Shown here: one piece after another, positions 1 to 9,507 of the stretch
Layout: the number at the start of each line of letters is the position of its first letter
Numbering within the stretch: position 1 is the first letter of the stretch
Source: Andrena cerasifolii
Lineage: Eukaryota; Arthropoda; Insecta; Hymenoptera; Andrenidae
Direction of reading: 5' to 3'
Length of the DNA: 64,000 bases
Assembly: GCF_050908995.1 (NCBI RefSeq)
Contig: NC_135119.1
Coordinates: 5,022,001 to 5,086,000 of the forward strand
Made by a program: the position numbers and the translations under genes
Notes under the pieces: generated by a model
Database searches by the model: none
What the model saw: the letters and a program-made list of their open reading frames with translations, nothing else
Told to the model about the DNA's origin: nothing

Positions 1-252
1 TCATTATTGCGAGACGCCATAATATCAGGCATCCTAATATTACTAATTACTAATGCAGCTACAATAGAATTAATCTCTAATCTTTATTAAATTCCTGTAC
101 CACTTCGAATCATTTAGCTGATACTCTTTTATCGAGTAATTTGCTAAGCACTCGACTTAAAGAACGTCAACGTGCATATGTTAGTGAAACAATTAATTAG
201 TTGCTAACTTATTTATTAATTTTATTTATCGTCGTTTTTTTTATATTTTAAG

Positions 253-434
253 GTCTAGTACACGATTTGATGAACAGTTACGTCAGTGCGCTTCATTTCA
301 CTTCGTTTCTAAGTCTCTCTTGCGTTTGCCTGTGGTATATGGGAGGACTTTGGAGGTTTAATAAAGCCACTGCAAATCTTAATGAAAAAGGAGAAACAAC
401 GGAAACACAAGAGGCTCCTGAGATTGGTGCTTAA
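253..434 (+). CDS. probable 3'-terminal coding exon of an unidentified membrane protein (partial gene)
   Basis: After a pyrimidine-rich tract ending in AG (251-252) a frame stays open for 60 codons to TAA at 432-434, entering with two bases of a split codon. It encodes a hydrophobic segment (SALHFTSFLSLSCVCLWYMG) followed by a short polar tail with many Glu and Thr (NLNEKGETTETQEAPEIGA). A last transmembrane helix plus cytoplasmic tail is the usual C-terminus of a multi-pass transporter, but I do not recognise the family. The rest of the gene would lie left of the window. Another short hydrophobic frame at about 1-90 (RDAIISGILILLITNAATIE) may belong to it or be chance. No partner exon is visible, so this is a prediction from splice signal and composition only. 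Confidence 0.4.
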
Positions 435-1437
435 GTACTTCTTGTACTTCGACTGACTGCGAAGTCTTTTCTAAAAGAGAAGCATAAACACTGTAGAGAA
501 ATACAAAGCAGCGCATGTACATAAAACTATGGGAGGATTGGTATAGATTACAAATTATCGAATATATAATATAAATAAACTTTTTGTAACTTCTCTATGC
601 AATTTATATTTTCGTATGAATTTATAGGGAAAAAGCCTTACTCGCCTATATACATGTGGTTACTCGAAAATTCTGATATATTTTTAAACTTTGCTGTTTT
701 GGAAAAGAATCTGACAACAAATACCGGGCATTCTTTTTTTTTGTCAATTTCTAGTTCGTCGAGGATAAATCATGCATTCAAGAATAGCTAGCGTGTTTTT
801 CTGCATAATTTGGAAAGTAAAAAATATACGTGTACATAAATGCATTAAGTGGAGATTTAATGTTTCATTACATTCTATTGGAATATATGTGTAACACCCG
901 CAATGTTTTTTACAATTTTTTTTTAAACATGCTCACCACTGACTTTGTTTGTTATAACTTTCCAGTTTTTTTTTCAGAACAAAAGTATGCAAAATAAAAT
1001 TGAAAGTAGAAGCATATGTATGCGTCAAAACTATTCGAAAACGTGTTACATTGACAAGAGTAAAATGAAACATTATTTGGCTGCTCATAAATAATTGCTT
1101 GTAGAATAAGTAATATGTGCATAAACTTTGTATATGTACTTAATGAATACATAAAGCTTTTAAAAAATGTTGAATTTTCAAGTAATCGAAGTACTACAAC
1201 GAATAACGATCGAAGCTACGAACATGTCAATGAAAAAGGAAATTCGGGTGATAATAAATATTTTTATTGAAAAACTACATGTATAACAATAGTATTATAA
1301 TATTAAGAACCGAACGTTAAGTGGTGATATTGTATACTCCTTGAATAACGAAAATCTTAAGTATATAATAATATTTATAATATTATTAAGTATGGTTTCG
1401 TAACATAGGTGCCTTTTTTAGAATGAAATATCATTTA

Positions 1438-1494
<57 letters not shown>

Positions 1495-2100
1495 CGAATT
1501 GTACTATTTTGTTATAAAACTGTACACGATAATATAGAACAAAATGAGAATACTAAAAGTTAAGTTTTCTAATTTTCCTGTTTATTATTTTATTTCCCTC
1601 TTTAGCCACGATTTTAAATTATGGTAAGTTTATACTATCTCTACTTTCTCAAATTACATTTTATTTTATGTTGCTGCAAACGGTACTCCATTGTTAATTC
1701 TATATCATAAGTATAAGAATTGTTCAACACGTTAAGTAATAATTGTGTGTAACTTGAAGAAGCTAAATATTTGTTAAGTATATTAATTTTTCTTGATAAA
1801 TTATCATAAATTTTAAATTCCAAAAGAGTACAATTAGTCTATTTTTGATTCAAGCTTCTTCGACTTAAATCTTGTATCTATAAGGAAAGGCCTATTTTAA
1901 TTTCTTACAAAGTCAAAATTACACTAATCATTCTAAACAGTTATTTTAACGTTACATATTTCAAAGTTTTGGTAGACATAGGATAGACCGGGGGCGGTAG
2001 TAACAGTTTGACTTTGGAATACGATTACGCAAGACGATTACAGTTACAACAAAAGTTTTTATACGAAAATGTTACAGTATTGTCTCGTTAGCGGCTCGCT
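435..2100. other. AT-rich non-coding stretch
   Basis: No supportable gene. It holds a (TA)n microsatellite at about 1442-1493 and scattered short ORFs with no recognisable protein content. If the exon at 253-434 is real, the first part would be its 3' UTR. Confidence 0.5.
1442..1493. repeat. (TA)n microsatellite
   Basis: Uninterrupted TA dinucleotide run of about 52 bp. Confidence 0.95.
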
Positions 2101-2190
2101 GGTCGGGACCGGCGTTGAGCCCATATTGTGAACGGAACCCTAATTCCGAGCGTTCGTTTTTCGCTTCTTTCTGGCCGAAGGGGGGAGCGA

Positions 2191-2320
2191 GATGGAACAC
2201 TGCGTGCGCGGCGAGCGTGCGCGATGGAACACTACGTGCGCGGCGAGCGTGTGCGATGGAACACTACGTGCGCGGCGAGCGTGCGCGATGGAACAGTGCG
2301 TGCGCGATGGTCGTCCGAAA
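2191..2320. repeat. GC-rich minisatellite, 32-bp unit, about four copies
   Basis: Units begin with GATGGAACA at 2191, 2223, 2255 and 2287, an exact 32-bp spacing, and are rich in GCGTGCGCGGCGAGCGTGCGC-like sequence. The last unit is truncated. Long ORFs over it in several frames come from the repeat and have no homologue that I recognise. Confidence 0.9.
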
Positions 2321-2651
2321 GACGGAGCGAGAAAAAACACGTCGTCTGTCTCGCACTGTCCTCGCTCGCTTCAGTGCCTCTCGCTCGTTCTCGTTGCATC
2401 TCGTTCTCGCCATCGCCCGACAAGAGTGAGACAGAAGTGGTGGGGATAGCGAAAAGTCCGTATCCTGTACACCAAACCGAGCCCATAACGAAACAGTACT
2501 GTACTTACTTATCTGACATTATTCAGACACAACGGGTTCACTGTATGTCAAGTAAAATCCAGGTTATTAATAAAAAATGAAAAGCGAAGAAAGGGTTGCA
2601 ACCGTCCCTGATCCCGGGTTGGTTGTAACACTGCATGGAGTCGATAGTAGC

Positions 2652-3573
2652 TAGGGAATACAATCCCGGCCATTATTTACTATCCCGGGATTGCGGGATT
2701 TTTTAAAGCCTACCTCGGGATACCGGGACTAATCCCGGGATTGGGTAATAGAAAATTTCAGTAATTAAAATGATTTATTATGTGCTAAAATTCTAAATCT
2801 TTGTTTGAAGTAAACAAACTTACATTCTATCATTAGTCTGACACATAAGTTAAAATCATTTTTCATAATAAAACAGTAGAACAATGAAGAATAATAAAGT
2901 CTCAATAAGTAGATAATATCAGTAAACCATTATGAAGATTTTTTGAATTGCGAACGAAGAAACAGCAAAGCACCTAAAGTAGGTACATAGCTACAGTAAT
3001 CGCCCGTTATAAGTCCGTTTTTTCCGCCCGTTGAGAGTCCGGCGACTATCCCCACCATTTATTGGAAGCCTGCGGACGAGAGTGAGAGAACCGGACAACG
3101 AGCGAGTGGAAACAAAAGGGTCGACACAGCCACTGGCCGCGCGGAACCATGTCCGCAACCCACTATGAGTCCGCCGCCAGCCCTGTTCGACGGACTCATA
3201 ACGGGCGATTACTGTACAATGTTTCGACTTTACCGTGTTCAGACAAGTTGCGATTTGCAACTCGCGCGATTTCGAAATAGCGGAAAGTAAGAATACCATT
3301 GTAAAAATAAATATGGTGCAGTTAGTTGTATGCGACTTAACATTACTATTTAAATAAAACATTATTATTATTGTCCTTATTATTATGGAATGACTATGTT
3401 TATTTATTCTGTTTATTTTTATATTTTTTCAGGCGTTCATAAAGTAATTCACATTTTTAAAAAATCCCAAAATTCTCGGGATAAGTTATATCAAATCCCG
3501 GGATTTTTGGAATTAAAAAAACAGCCGGGATTGCGGGATCCCGGGATACCGTATCTCGGAATTGTATTCCCTA
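2652..3573. mobile_element. non-autonomous hAT-like DNA transposon, 922 bp, with 8-bp TSD
   Basis: The left end TAGGGAATACAAT (2652) is the exact inverse of the right end (3561-3573). The element is flanked by a perfect 8-bp duplication ATAGTAGC at 2644-2651 and 3574-3581. An 8-bp TSD is typical of hAT elements. Subterminal parts carry many CCCGGGAT motifs in both orientations. No transposase is present, so it is non-autonomous. A second element is nested at 2994-3214. Confidence 0.85.
2994..3214. mobile_element. nested TA-flanked MITE (Tc1/mariner-like), 221 bp
   Basis: The TIR CAGTAATCGCCCGTTAT starts at 2994. Its near-perfect inverse ends at 3214, with one mismatch over 24 bp. TA dinucleotides flank it at 2992-2993 and 3215-3216. 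A TA target duplication is the Tc1/mariner hallmark; the assignment rests on that and the size. It sits inside the hAT-like element and is therefore the younger insertion. Confidence 0.75.
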
Positions 3574-3581
3574 ATAGTAGC

Positions 3582-4678
3582 ACAAATGTAACTTTACAAA
3601 ATTAAAATATTTATTAATTTTAATTATAATAGTAAATGGAAAAAAGTAAAATTTATAACTAATTATGCGGTATCGCAATTGTGGCAGAAATAGAAAACGT
3701 TTTGGCTGGTACATTCTTTATGTGATCAATCCTTACATTCAGTACATTGCACCCATTTTTCATTTGTTTATTTGTGCTGTGTTCTTTTATTCCATGCAAA
3801 CAAGACAATATTATTCATCATCTTTGTCACTATTCGGTTCTGTCGCGGTACCACTGACCCCGACTGCCGATGTTACAATCGCCCCCAGCCATCAGGCTTT
3901 TGAACTCAAATTATAAATTTTGATTAACGAGACAGTTAAAACTGATAACTAACGATCAGTGTTACTTTAAAAATGGCCAGATTAAATATTAAAAAAAAGA
4001 AAAAACACGTACTTGCAAAGTGAGTATTTATATTACAATTTTAAATCAGTAAGAAGAAGTTACTTTAGTGTATCGAAAAGTTATTTTCTTCACTATACAT
4101 GTCTATTGTGTATCTATACTGCTAGGACATGGATGTGTGGGCACGTCGTTCTGCAACAAATCGGCCTTGCGCGTCGAAAAAAACATGCGCGGCGTGCCGC
4201 GTGGGACCCCGCCTTAACTCCGTAGTGGGGGTAACTCAGGAGGAGAAGTGCGAGCCGCCGATGCTCGTGACTCGCGAGCAACCAGTTGCCCAGCTCTGCT
4301 TTAGATACACCCTGTAGTTTAAATCCGCAAATGGTACCAACTATTTTAAACATCCTTTTCGATATCGAGTTCCTCGTAACCATTACTTACGCTCTTCTAT
4401 TTATATACAGTTTTAAAGGATTTATGCGACACCAGTGATCGTTGTTGTCAGACAGATTTAATGGTGCACGCCGCGTTTGCGCGTGCGTGTATGACGAACA
4501 GCTTTTTTTTTACTTCTGGGTGAAGATGCAAGAACCAGTACTAGGGTTCGCCGGTTGCCGCGGCAAACTGGTATTTTGCCAACAGGTAATCTGGCGAAAC
4601 GATGCTCCAATAATGCAATGCTATCCACCTAACGGAATGGCAAAGTATAATATGATTACCTTAAGGCTATCGACGGGA
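3582..4678. other. intergenic stretch with no supportable gene
   Basis: Only short ORFs without recognisable content are seen. A stretch at about 4130-4320 is more GC-rich and ends in a GATACACCCTGTAG motif, the inverse of the CAGGGTG-type ends seen on other repeats here, so it is probably repeat-derived. Confidence 0.4.
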
Positions 4679-4682
4679 TTAA

Positions 4683-5324
4683 GGGGGAATCCTCAACTAG
4701 AGGGACGTGATCCTCTATTCTCTTCAGGGACGACCCATAAAAAAATTACGCAATTTTTACCCATTAGCATTACCCACAAGTATTTACAAACATTTCAGTA
4801 ACTTGTAAAAAAAATTTCAGTCTTATAGAATAATAATTAATGGAGATATGGATTTTTCTCAAAACGTGTTTCTCATGACGGTACACACGATACCTGAACT
4901 TCTTGTGAACCAATCTGGTCCATCTTTTTCGTACACCTTCAGAAAACATATAATTCTAGCCGGTAGCAGAATCAAGACGAAATAGTTTTTTTCACAAGTT
5001 TAAGGTTATTTAAAGACGAAAAAAAACACGGAAAATATGAGAAAAAGTCCCGCCATTTTTTTGAATTTTTAATTTATTTTCATAAATCTGCTACCGGCTA
5101 TGGCTACTCTTACTCATTAAGAATCCTTTTGATCTTTTCGTTTTGGATCAGCGGAACAGCCGGAATCCATTAATCATTATTATATATGGCTGAAATTTTT
5201 TTACCACTAAGTGAAATGTTAATAAGTACGTGTGGATAATGCGCATGGGTGAAAACTGTGTAGTGTTTTTGTGCATCGCCCCTAAAGAAAGGCAAAAATT
5301 GGAATTCTAGACGAGAATACCCCC
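4683..5324. mobile_element. TTAA-flanked non-autonomous element, 642 bp
   Basis: TTAA lies at 4679-4682 and 5325-5328. The termini GGGGGAATCCTC and, inverted, GGGGGTATTCTC form an imperfect TIR (about 15 of 19 matches). TTAA target sites are used by piggyBac and Kolobok elements. No ORF of transposase size exists. Its right TTAA is also the left TTAA of the next element. Confidence 0.6.
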
Positions 5325-5328
5325 TTAA

Positions 5329-5659
5329 CCCTTTAGCGCCCGCATCTAGATCCCGATGAAGGAAAAATATCCCGTTTTCTTTTTATCGTTAAAAATGATC
5401 AGAACTTATATATTTTTATAAAAAGAAATTTTTAATTTTTTTATAAAAATTTTTTTTTTATTCAGATGTTAAATTTTTAAAAATTTTATTTTTATTTATT
5501 TTTTATTCAGATGTTAAAATGCATAAAATCAATGAATACAGGGTTCAGGTAGGTCAAGCGTTCTTCAGTGAATAAAATTACGCTAGACGTTTGCGAATGC
5601 AAGCGGCGGAAGGGGAAAAAAAAGGAATTATCATATATAATACGTTTGGTGCTAAAGGG
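5329..5659. mobile_element. TTAA-flanked MITE (piggyBac-like), 331 bp
   Basis: TTAA at 5325-5328 is followed by CCCTTTAGCGCC. The right end is GGTGCTAAAGGG followed by TTAA at 5660-5663, giving a 12-bp TIR with one mismatch. The inside is AT-rich and non-coding. TIRs beginning CCC next to TTAA are typical of piggyBac-type elements. Confidence 0.75.
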
Positions 5660-5663
5660 TTAA

Positions 5664-7940
5664 GGGGAACGCGCCCAGCTGTCCGTAGAACAGATTGGGG
5701 GTGGGAGGGCACGCAAGGTGGACCCCGTCAGGGCTACGTGTACAGAATTCGAAAAAATAATTTGTAAAAAAAATTAACAATAATTTTTTGTTAATATTTC
5801 GGAAACTAATAAATACCCGACGCTAGAATTTTAGATTTAGGGTCCACACCCCCTTCCCACCCCTACCCTCAAACCTCGTGTCGATCGGCCACTGGGGCCA
5901 TTCGGAAGTATATCCGAACAGTAATATTAAAGAAAGCGCTTTTAACCCTTTCGTTACGGCGTACATTCGCGAAAATTCCCGAAATCAGCGATTCTCGACC
6001 TTATTCTGCGATCTTTAAACGTTTGTAGCTCGGAGCAACGTTAACCGATTTTGATGAAATTTTAGGCACGTATACAACTTACTGCAATGTACAAACGGTT
6101 TTTTTTTAATTTTCATTACAAGCTCATAAAAAAAAGTTTAAAAATCGACCTTTACTATTTTTTCGCTATTCCGACCAAATACATTTTTTTTCAAAACGAC
6201 CAAATACGTCATTTAGCAAACTAATCCTTCTAGCTTCTCAAAAAAAAACTCAAGTTGTTTGGACCGTTTCTAAAAAAGTTATGCGATTTTAAAAAGTGTC
6301 CGAATATTAATGCGAGTCACTGTAGCTGTATGGTGAAATTCTTTCGCCTGAAGGACAGAGTTCTTTGACAAATGATTAGACGCCCCACGAACGAGTCTAA
6401 GAACCGTGAAAAATATTTACAGACTTTTTAATTAAGTTTGAAGTCAGTTAAATTTAAAAATCTGTATACTTCGTTTTAATTATTACTTATTATTACTTAT
6501 AAGTGTACTTGGAGTGCTTATTTAAAAGCAAAATTAAGTTTCTCTTTTCTTATATTTATCTTTAATAATTATTTTTTATATTTATCTAAATGTCACCTAC
6601 TCGGGAAAAATAAATTTTTACAATAAACAAGTTCTTTTCTTTCATCGTGGATATAGCTTAGGAAATATATTTTCAGTCACAGCCAGTACAGTTTTTATTT
6701 GACAAGCATATTATCGCACCCGCGCCCCAAATATTTACTGACATAATAAGTGTTTCGTGACCCAGAAAGTTTGGTAAGCATTGGTGTAAATGAAAGTACA
6801 TCCCAATAACGGTTATCTCTGATTGCAACTTCTTGTTGTAACGTTACAAATGACCTTGTATTTGCACGTAATTGCTTTGGGACTGAATAGGTTTTGATTT
6901 CGTTATCACGACGCGTATAAGCCCGGCAACGAAAGCGTTGCATCTTTTGTCCCATAGGTATGTACCTATCCTACATCAAAGCGTTTTTTCCTACAGCAGG
7001 ATGCCTTCGTACAAAAGCAGAATTCTCAGTGAAAGAGGCTCCGATGACAGTGGTTTCGGGGTTAGTGGAGCACGCGGAAAGTTTCGTTATAAGCGTTAAA
7101 AAGCATTTACGACCATGCCCATCCGCACTTTCTTTTCCTTTTGTAAATAAAGCTGGAACGGGAGTGGCAGCGAAATAAAACAGAATTTCCCCCAAAATAT
7201 CATCAGCACTATTAATTATATACCTAGGAAATTGGAGACTAAAGCGTTATTGAGCAATTTAGGTAATTCTTGAAGTCGAAGCTACCTAATGGCTCGACAG
7301 AACCAAATGTAGGATTTTATACCAGCAAACTGCATTTTCTAAGTCGTAATTAACATTAGAATAATTTTAATACAGTTGATGGAATAATTACATTTTTTTA
7401 CCCCAAGGACTCTCGTTAATAAATTAGTGGAATTTTCTAAAATAGAGATATCAAATACAAGTTTCTTTTTTAAAAGTAGTTTATATTACTTATGTATTAT
7501 GATCTACCTTGATTTAATTTAATTATTAGTTAAGGGTAATTGATATGAAGCAATAAAGAGATTAATAATATAATATCTCTTGTTAATAAACTGAAGTTGC
7601 ATAATATTCACAAATTACACGAACAATATTATTTCGTATAACAATTTATTAATCCTACCAAAGGAGGAAATGTTAAATGGAATAAGTATAAATTAAGCAA
7701 ATAAAATTCGTTGTTCACAATTTAATAAATGGGACAAAAAATGTACACACGTATAAAAAATATTTCTCAAAACCATAAATGAAGCGATAAAACATTCACA
7801 GATGATTACATGAACATATCTGTAAAATGAAAATCTTCTCCAAGCCATTGCATCTTTTGAAAAATTGCTTGCAATTATTTACCATCACCTGCACATAACA
7901 GTTTTCACAAAACACAAAAATGAATTACCAATTTCACTTC
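5664..7940. other. intergenic region with old repeats and two small unassigned ORFs
   Basis: A further TTAACCC start (TTAACCCTTTCGTTACGGC) occurs near 5944, without a clear right end. At 6695-7195 on the minus strand two neighbouring ORFs (6971-7195, 74 codons; 6695-6955, 86 codons) have a less AT-rich composition than their surroundings. They could be one decayed retrocopy or transposon ORF broken by a stop. I recognise neither, and nothing else supports a gene. Confidence 0.3.
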
Positions 7941-7943
7941 TAA

Positions 7944-8496
7944 CAAGGGGAGGACACCATGTGGTAGGCACCGATTTTGATGAGCCTTGGCATGATGAAT
8001 GTATGTCGAAAATAAGTAAATAGGTGTCCAAGCGTTTCTGCCAATGGGCCTTAATAATATAGATATTTACCTGGAAATTATTAAAAATGTAGGGTTTTAG
8101 TGGGTAAAAATCCCACACTACCCTGGCGTCCGCGGCAGATTCCCTTCTGGAGGCGCCGAGTTGCCTTTTGAAGATGTCTCCACGTTAAAAAAATAATTTA
8201 TAAAAAAAATTTATAAAGTTTTGTTATAAAAAAATAATTCATAAATTTTTTTTTTAACTTGGGGAAATTTTCAAAAGCCACCCCAACTCCTTAAGAGGGG
8301 AATCCCAGGGGCGCCAGGGTAGTGTGGGATTTTTACCCACTAAAACCGTAAATTTTAAATAATTTACATGTAAACATCTCTATTATTAAACCCCATTGGC
8401 AGAAACGCTCGGACACCTATTTACTAATTTTCGACATAGATCCATCCTGCCAAGGCTCATCAAAATCGGTGTCTACCACACGGTGTCCTCCCCTTG
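7944..8496. mobile_element. long-TIR element, Harbinger-like family copy A, 553 bp
   Basis: Arms of roughly 200 bp are inverted around a short AT-rich centre. The ends are CAAGGGGAGGACACC and its inverse, flanked by TAA at 7941-7943 and 8497-8499. A 3-bp TWA duplication is typical of PIF/Harbinger. The same family recurs at 29083-29664 and as a half copy at 10609-10837. No transposase is encoded; a 77-codon minus-strand ORF in the left arm is an arm artefact. Confidence 0.75.
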
Positions 8497-8499
8497 TAA

Positions 8500-9477
8500 G
8501 AGATACAACCATCTTCCCCCTCCGACAGGCAATCCGTGCAACTGCACTAGAAATTTTATGCACGTAACGTATCAAGCGTTTCAGTACACGTAAACAGACC
8601 CGTAACTTAGAAACGAGCCATGCAATTACGCGTAACGTTACAAAAAAAAACCCCCAAGATGATACGAAGTGAAACGTTTGAACGATGATGAAGAATAATA
8701 AAGCATCCAGCTAAAAGACTCGCGGCGCAGGAATACGCGATGCACCTATATCGCACGCGATTCATACCCTCCTCAAACCATAAACACAACGATCGGAGAA
8801 AGAAGAGAGAACCCCGAAGAGATTATAACACATGAACACTACCAAGACCCGACGCAACGACTGGTTTACAGCCGGGAAAAAAGACGCGAACGGTAATGAG
8901 TCGACCTTTTAGCGATGCTACATTCCGCGGCGAGTTACATTCATCCCGGGCGAAGATTGTTATACCCGGGGACAGTTACCCTTCACCACCTTCCTCCTAA
9001 TTGACCAACGAAGAAATCCGTTGCACCAGCAGCTCGTAGGGCCCTTGCTACGTCACTGTGGGGCCCCCGTGACACACATCAATGGGTCCAAATGTAACGG
9101 TACCCGCAACAGTGACCTACTCTTCAGCCGCGGTGTACTCTCTCTGCCCCTTTCTTTCAGCGTCTCCCCTCTTCCTCCCTCTTGGTTCTCGGTCAAGCGA
9201 GCGTCGAACGCGCACGGACTCCGCGGGGCATGTACTTTTACCAGCGGGGCCCGTTCGCGCCGCGTGCGCCGCCGTCTGATTACAGCCAGTAATGAAAGCG
9301 TCCTTCTCGCGCGTGGAGGTGCTGTCATGTAGCCGGGAACGTACCGTCTGTCGTCGTCCTTTTTGCGGTAGCAATCGGCCTGTCAGTGAAAACGATACGC
9401 AACCGGACTTACGAGTGTGATCGCCGACGTGCCTGGGCCGCCGGTCCAAATCTCCGAACCAACGTCAAACACGAGTT
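8500..9477 (+). promoter_or_regulatory. GC-rich upstream region and putative 5' UTR/promoter of the spz-like gene
   Basis: From about 8870 to 9470 the sequence is clearly more GC- and CpG-rich than the AT-rich surroundings. It runs straight into the first coding ATG at 9478. No single TATA box or start site can be fixed from sequence alone. ORFs here on both strands are composition artefacts. Confidence 0.4.
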
Positions 9478-9507
9478 ATGAATGTAATCGTGATTCTCGT
9501 CCTCCAG
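9478..9507 (+). CDS. spz-like coding exon 1 (30 nt)
   Basis: ATG AAT GTA ... CAG followed by donor GTGAGC. It encodes MNVIVILVLQ, the hydrophobic first half of the signal peptide, and ends in phase 0, matching exon 2. It was chosen because the joined product has a good signal peptide and there is no better ATG upstream of exon 2. Confidence 0.75.

Noticed and set aside
2115..2580. Overlapping ORFs of 66-150 codons in several frames
   Set aside because: They follow the 32-bp GC-rich minisatellite, which is open in many frames; no protein family is recognisable.
9021..9449. ORFs of 65-110 codons on both strands just upstream of spz exon 1
   Set aside because: The region is GC-rich and lacks stops by composition; it reads better as promoter/5' UTR.
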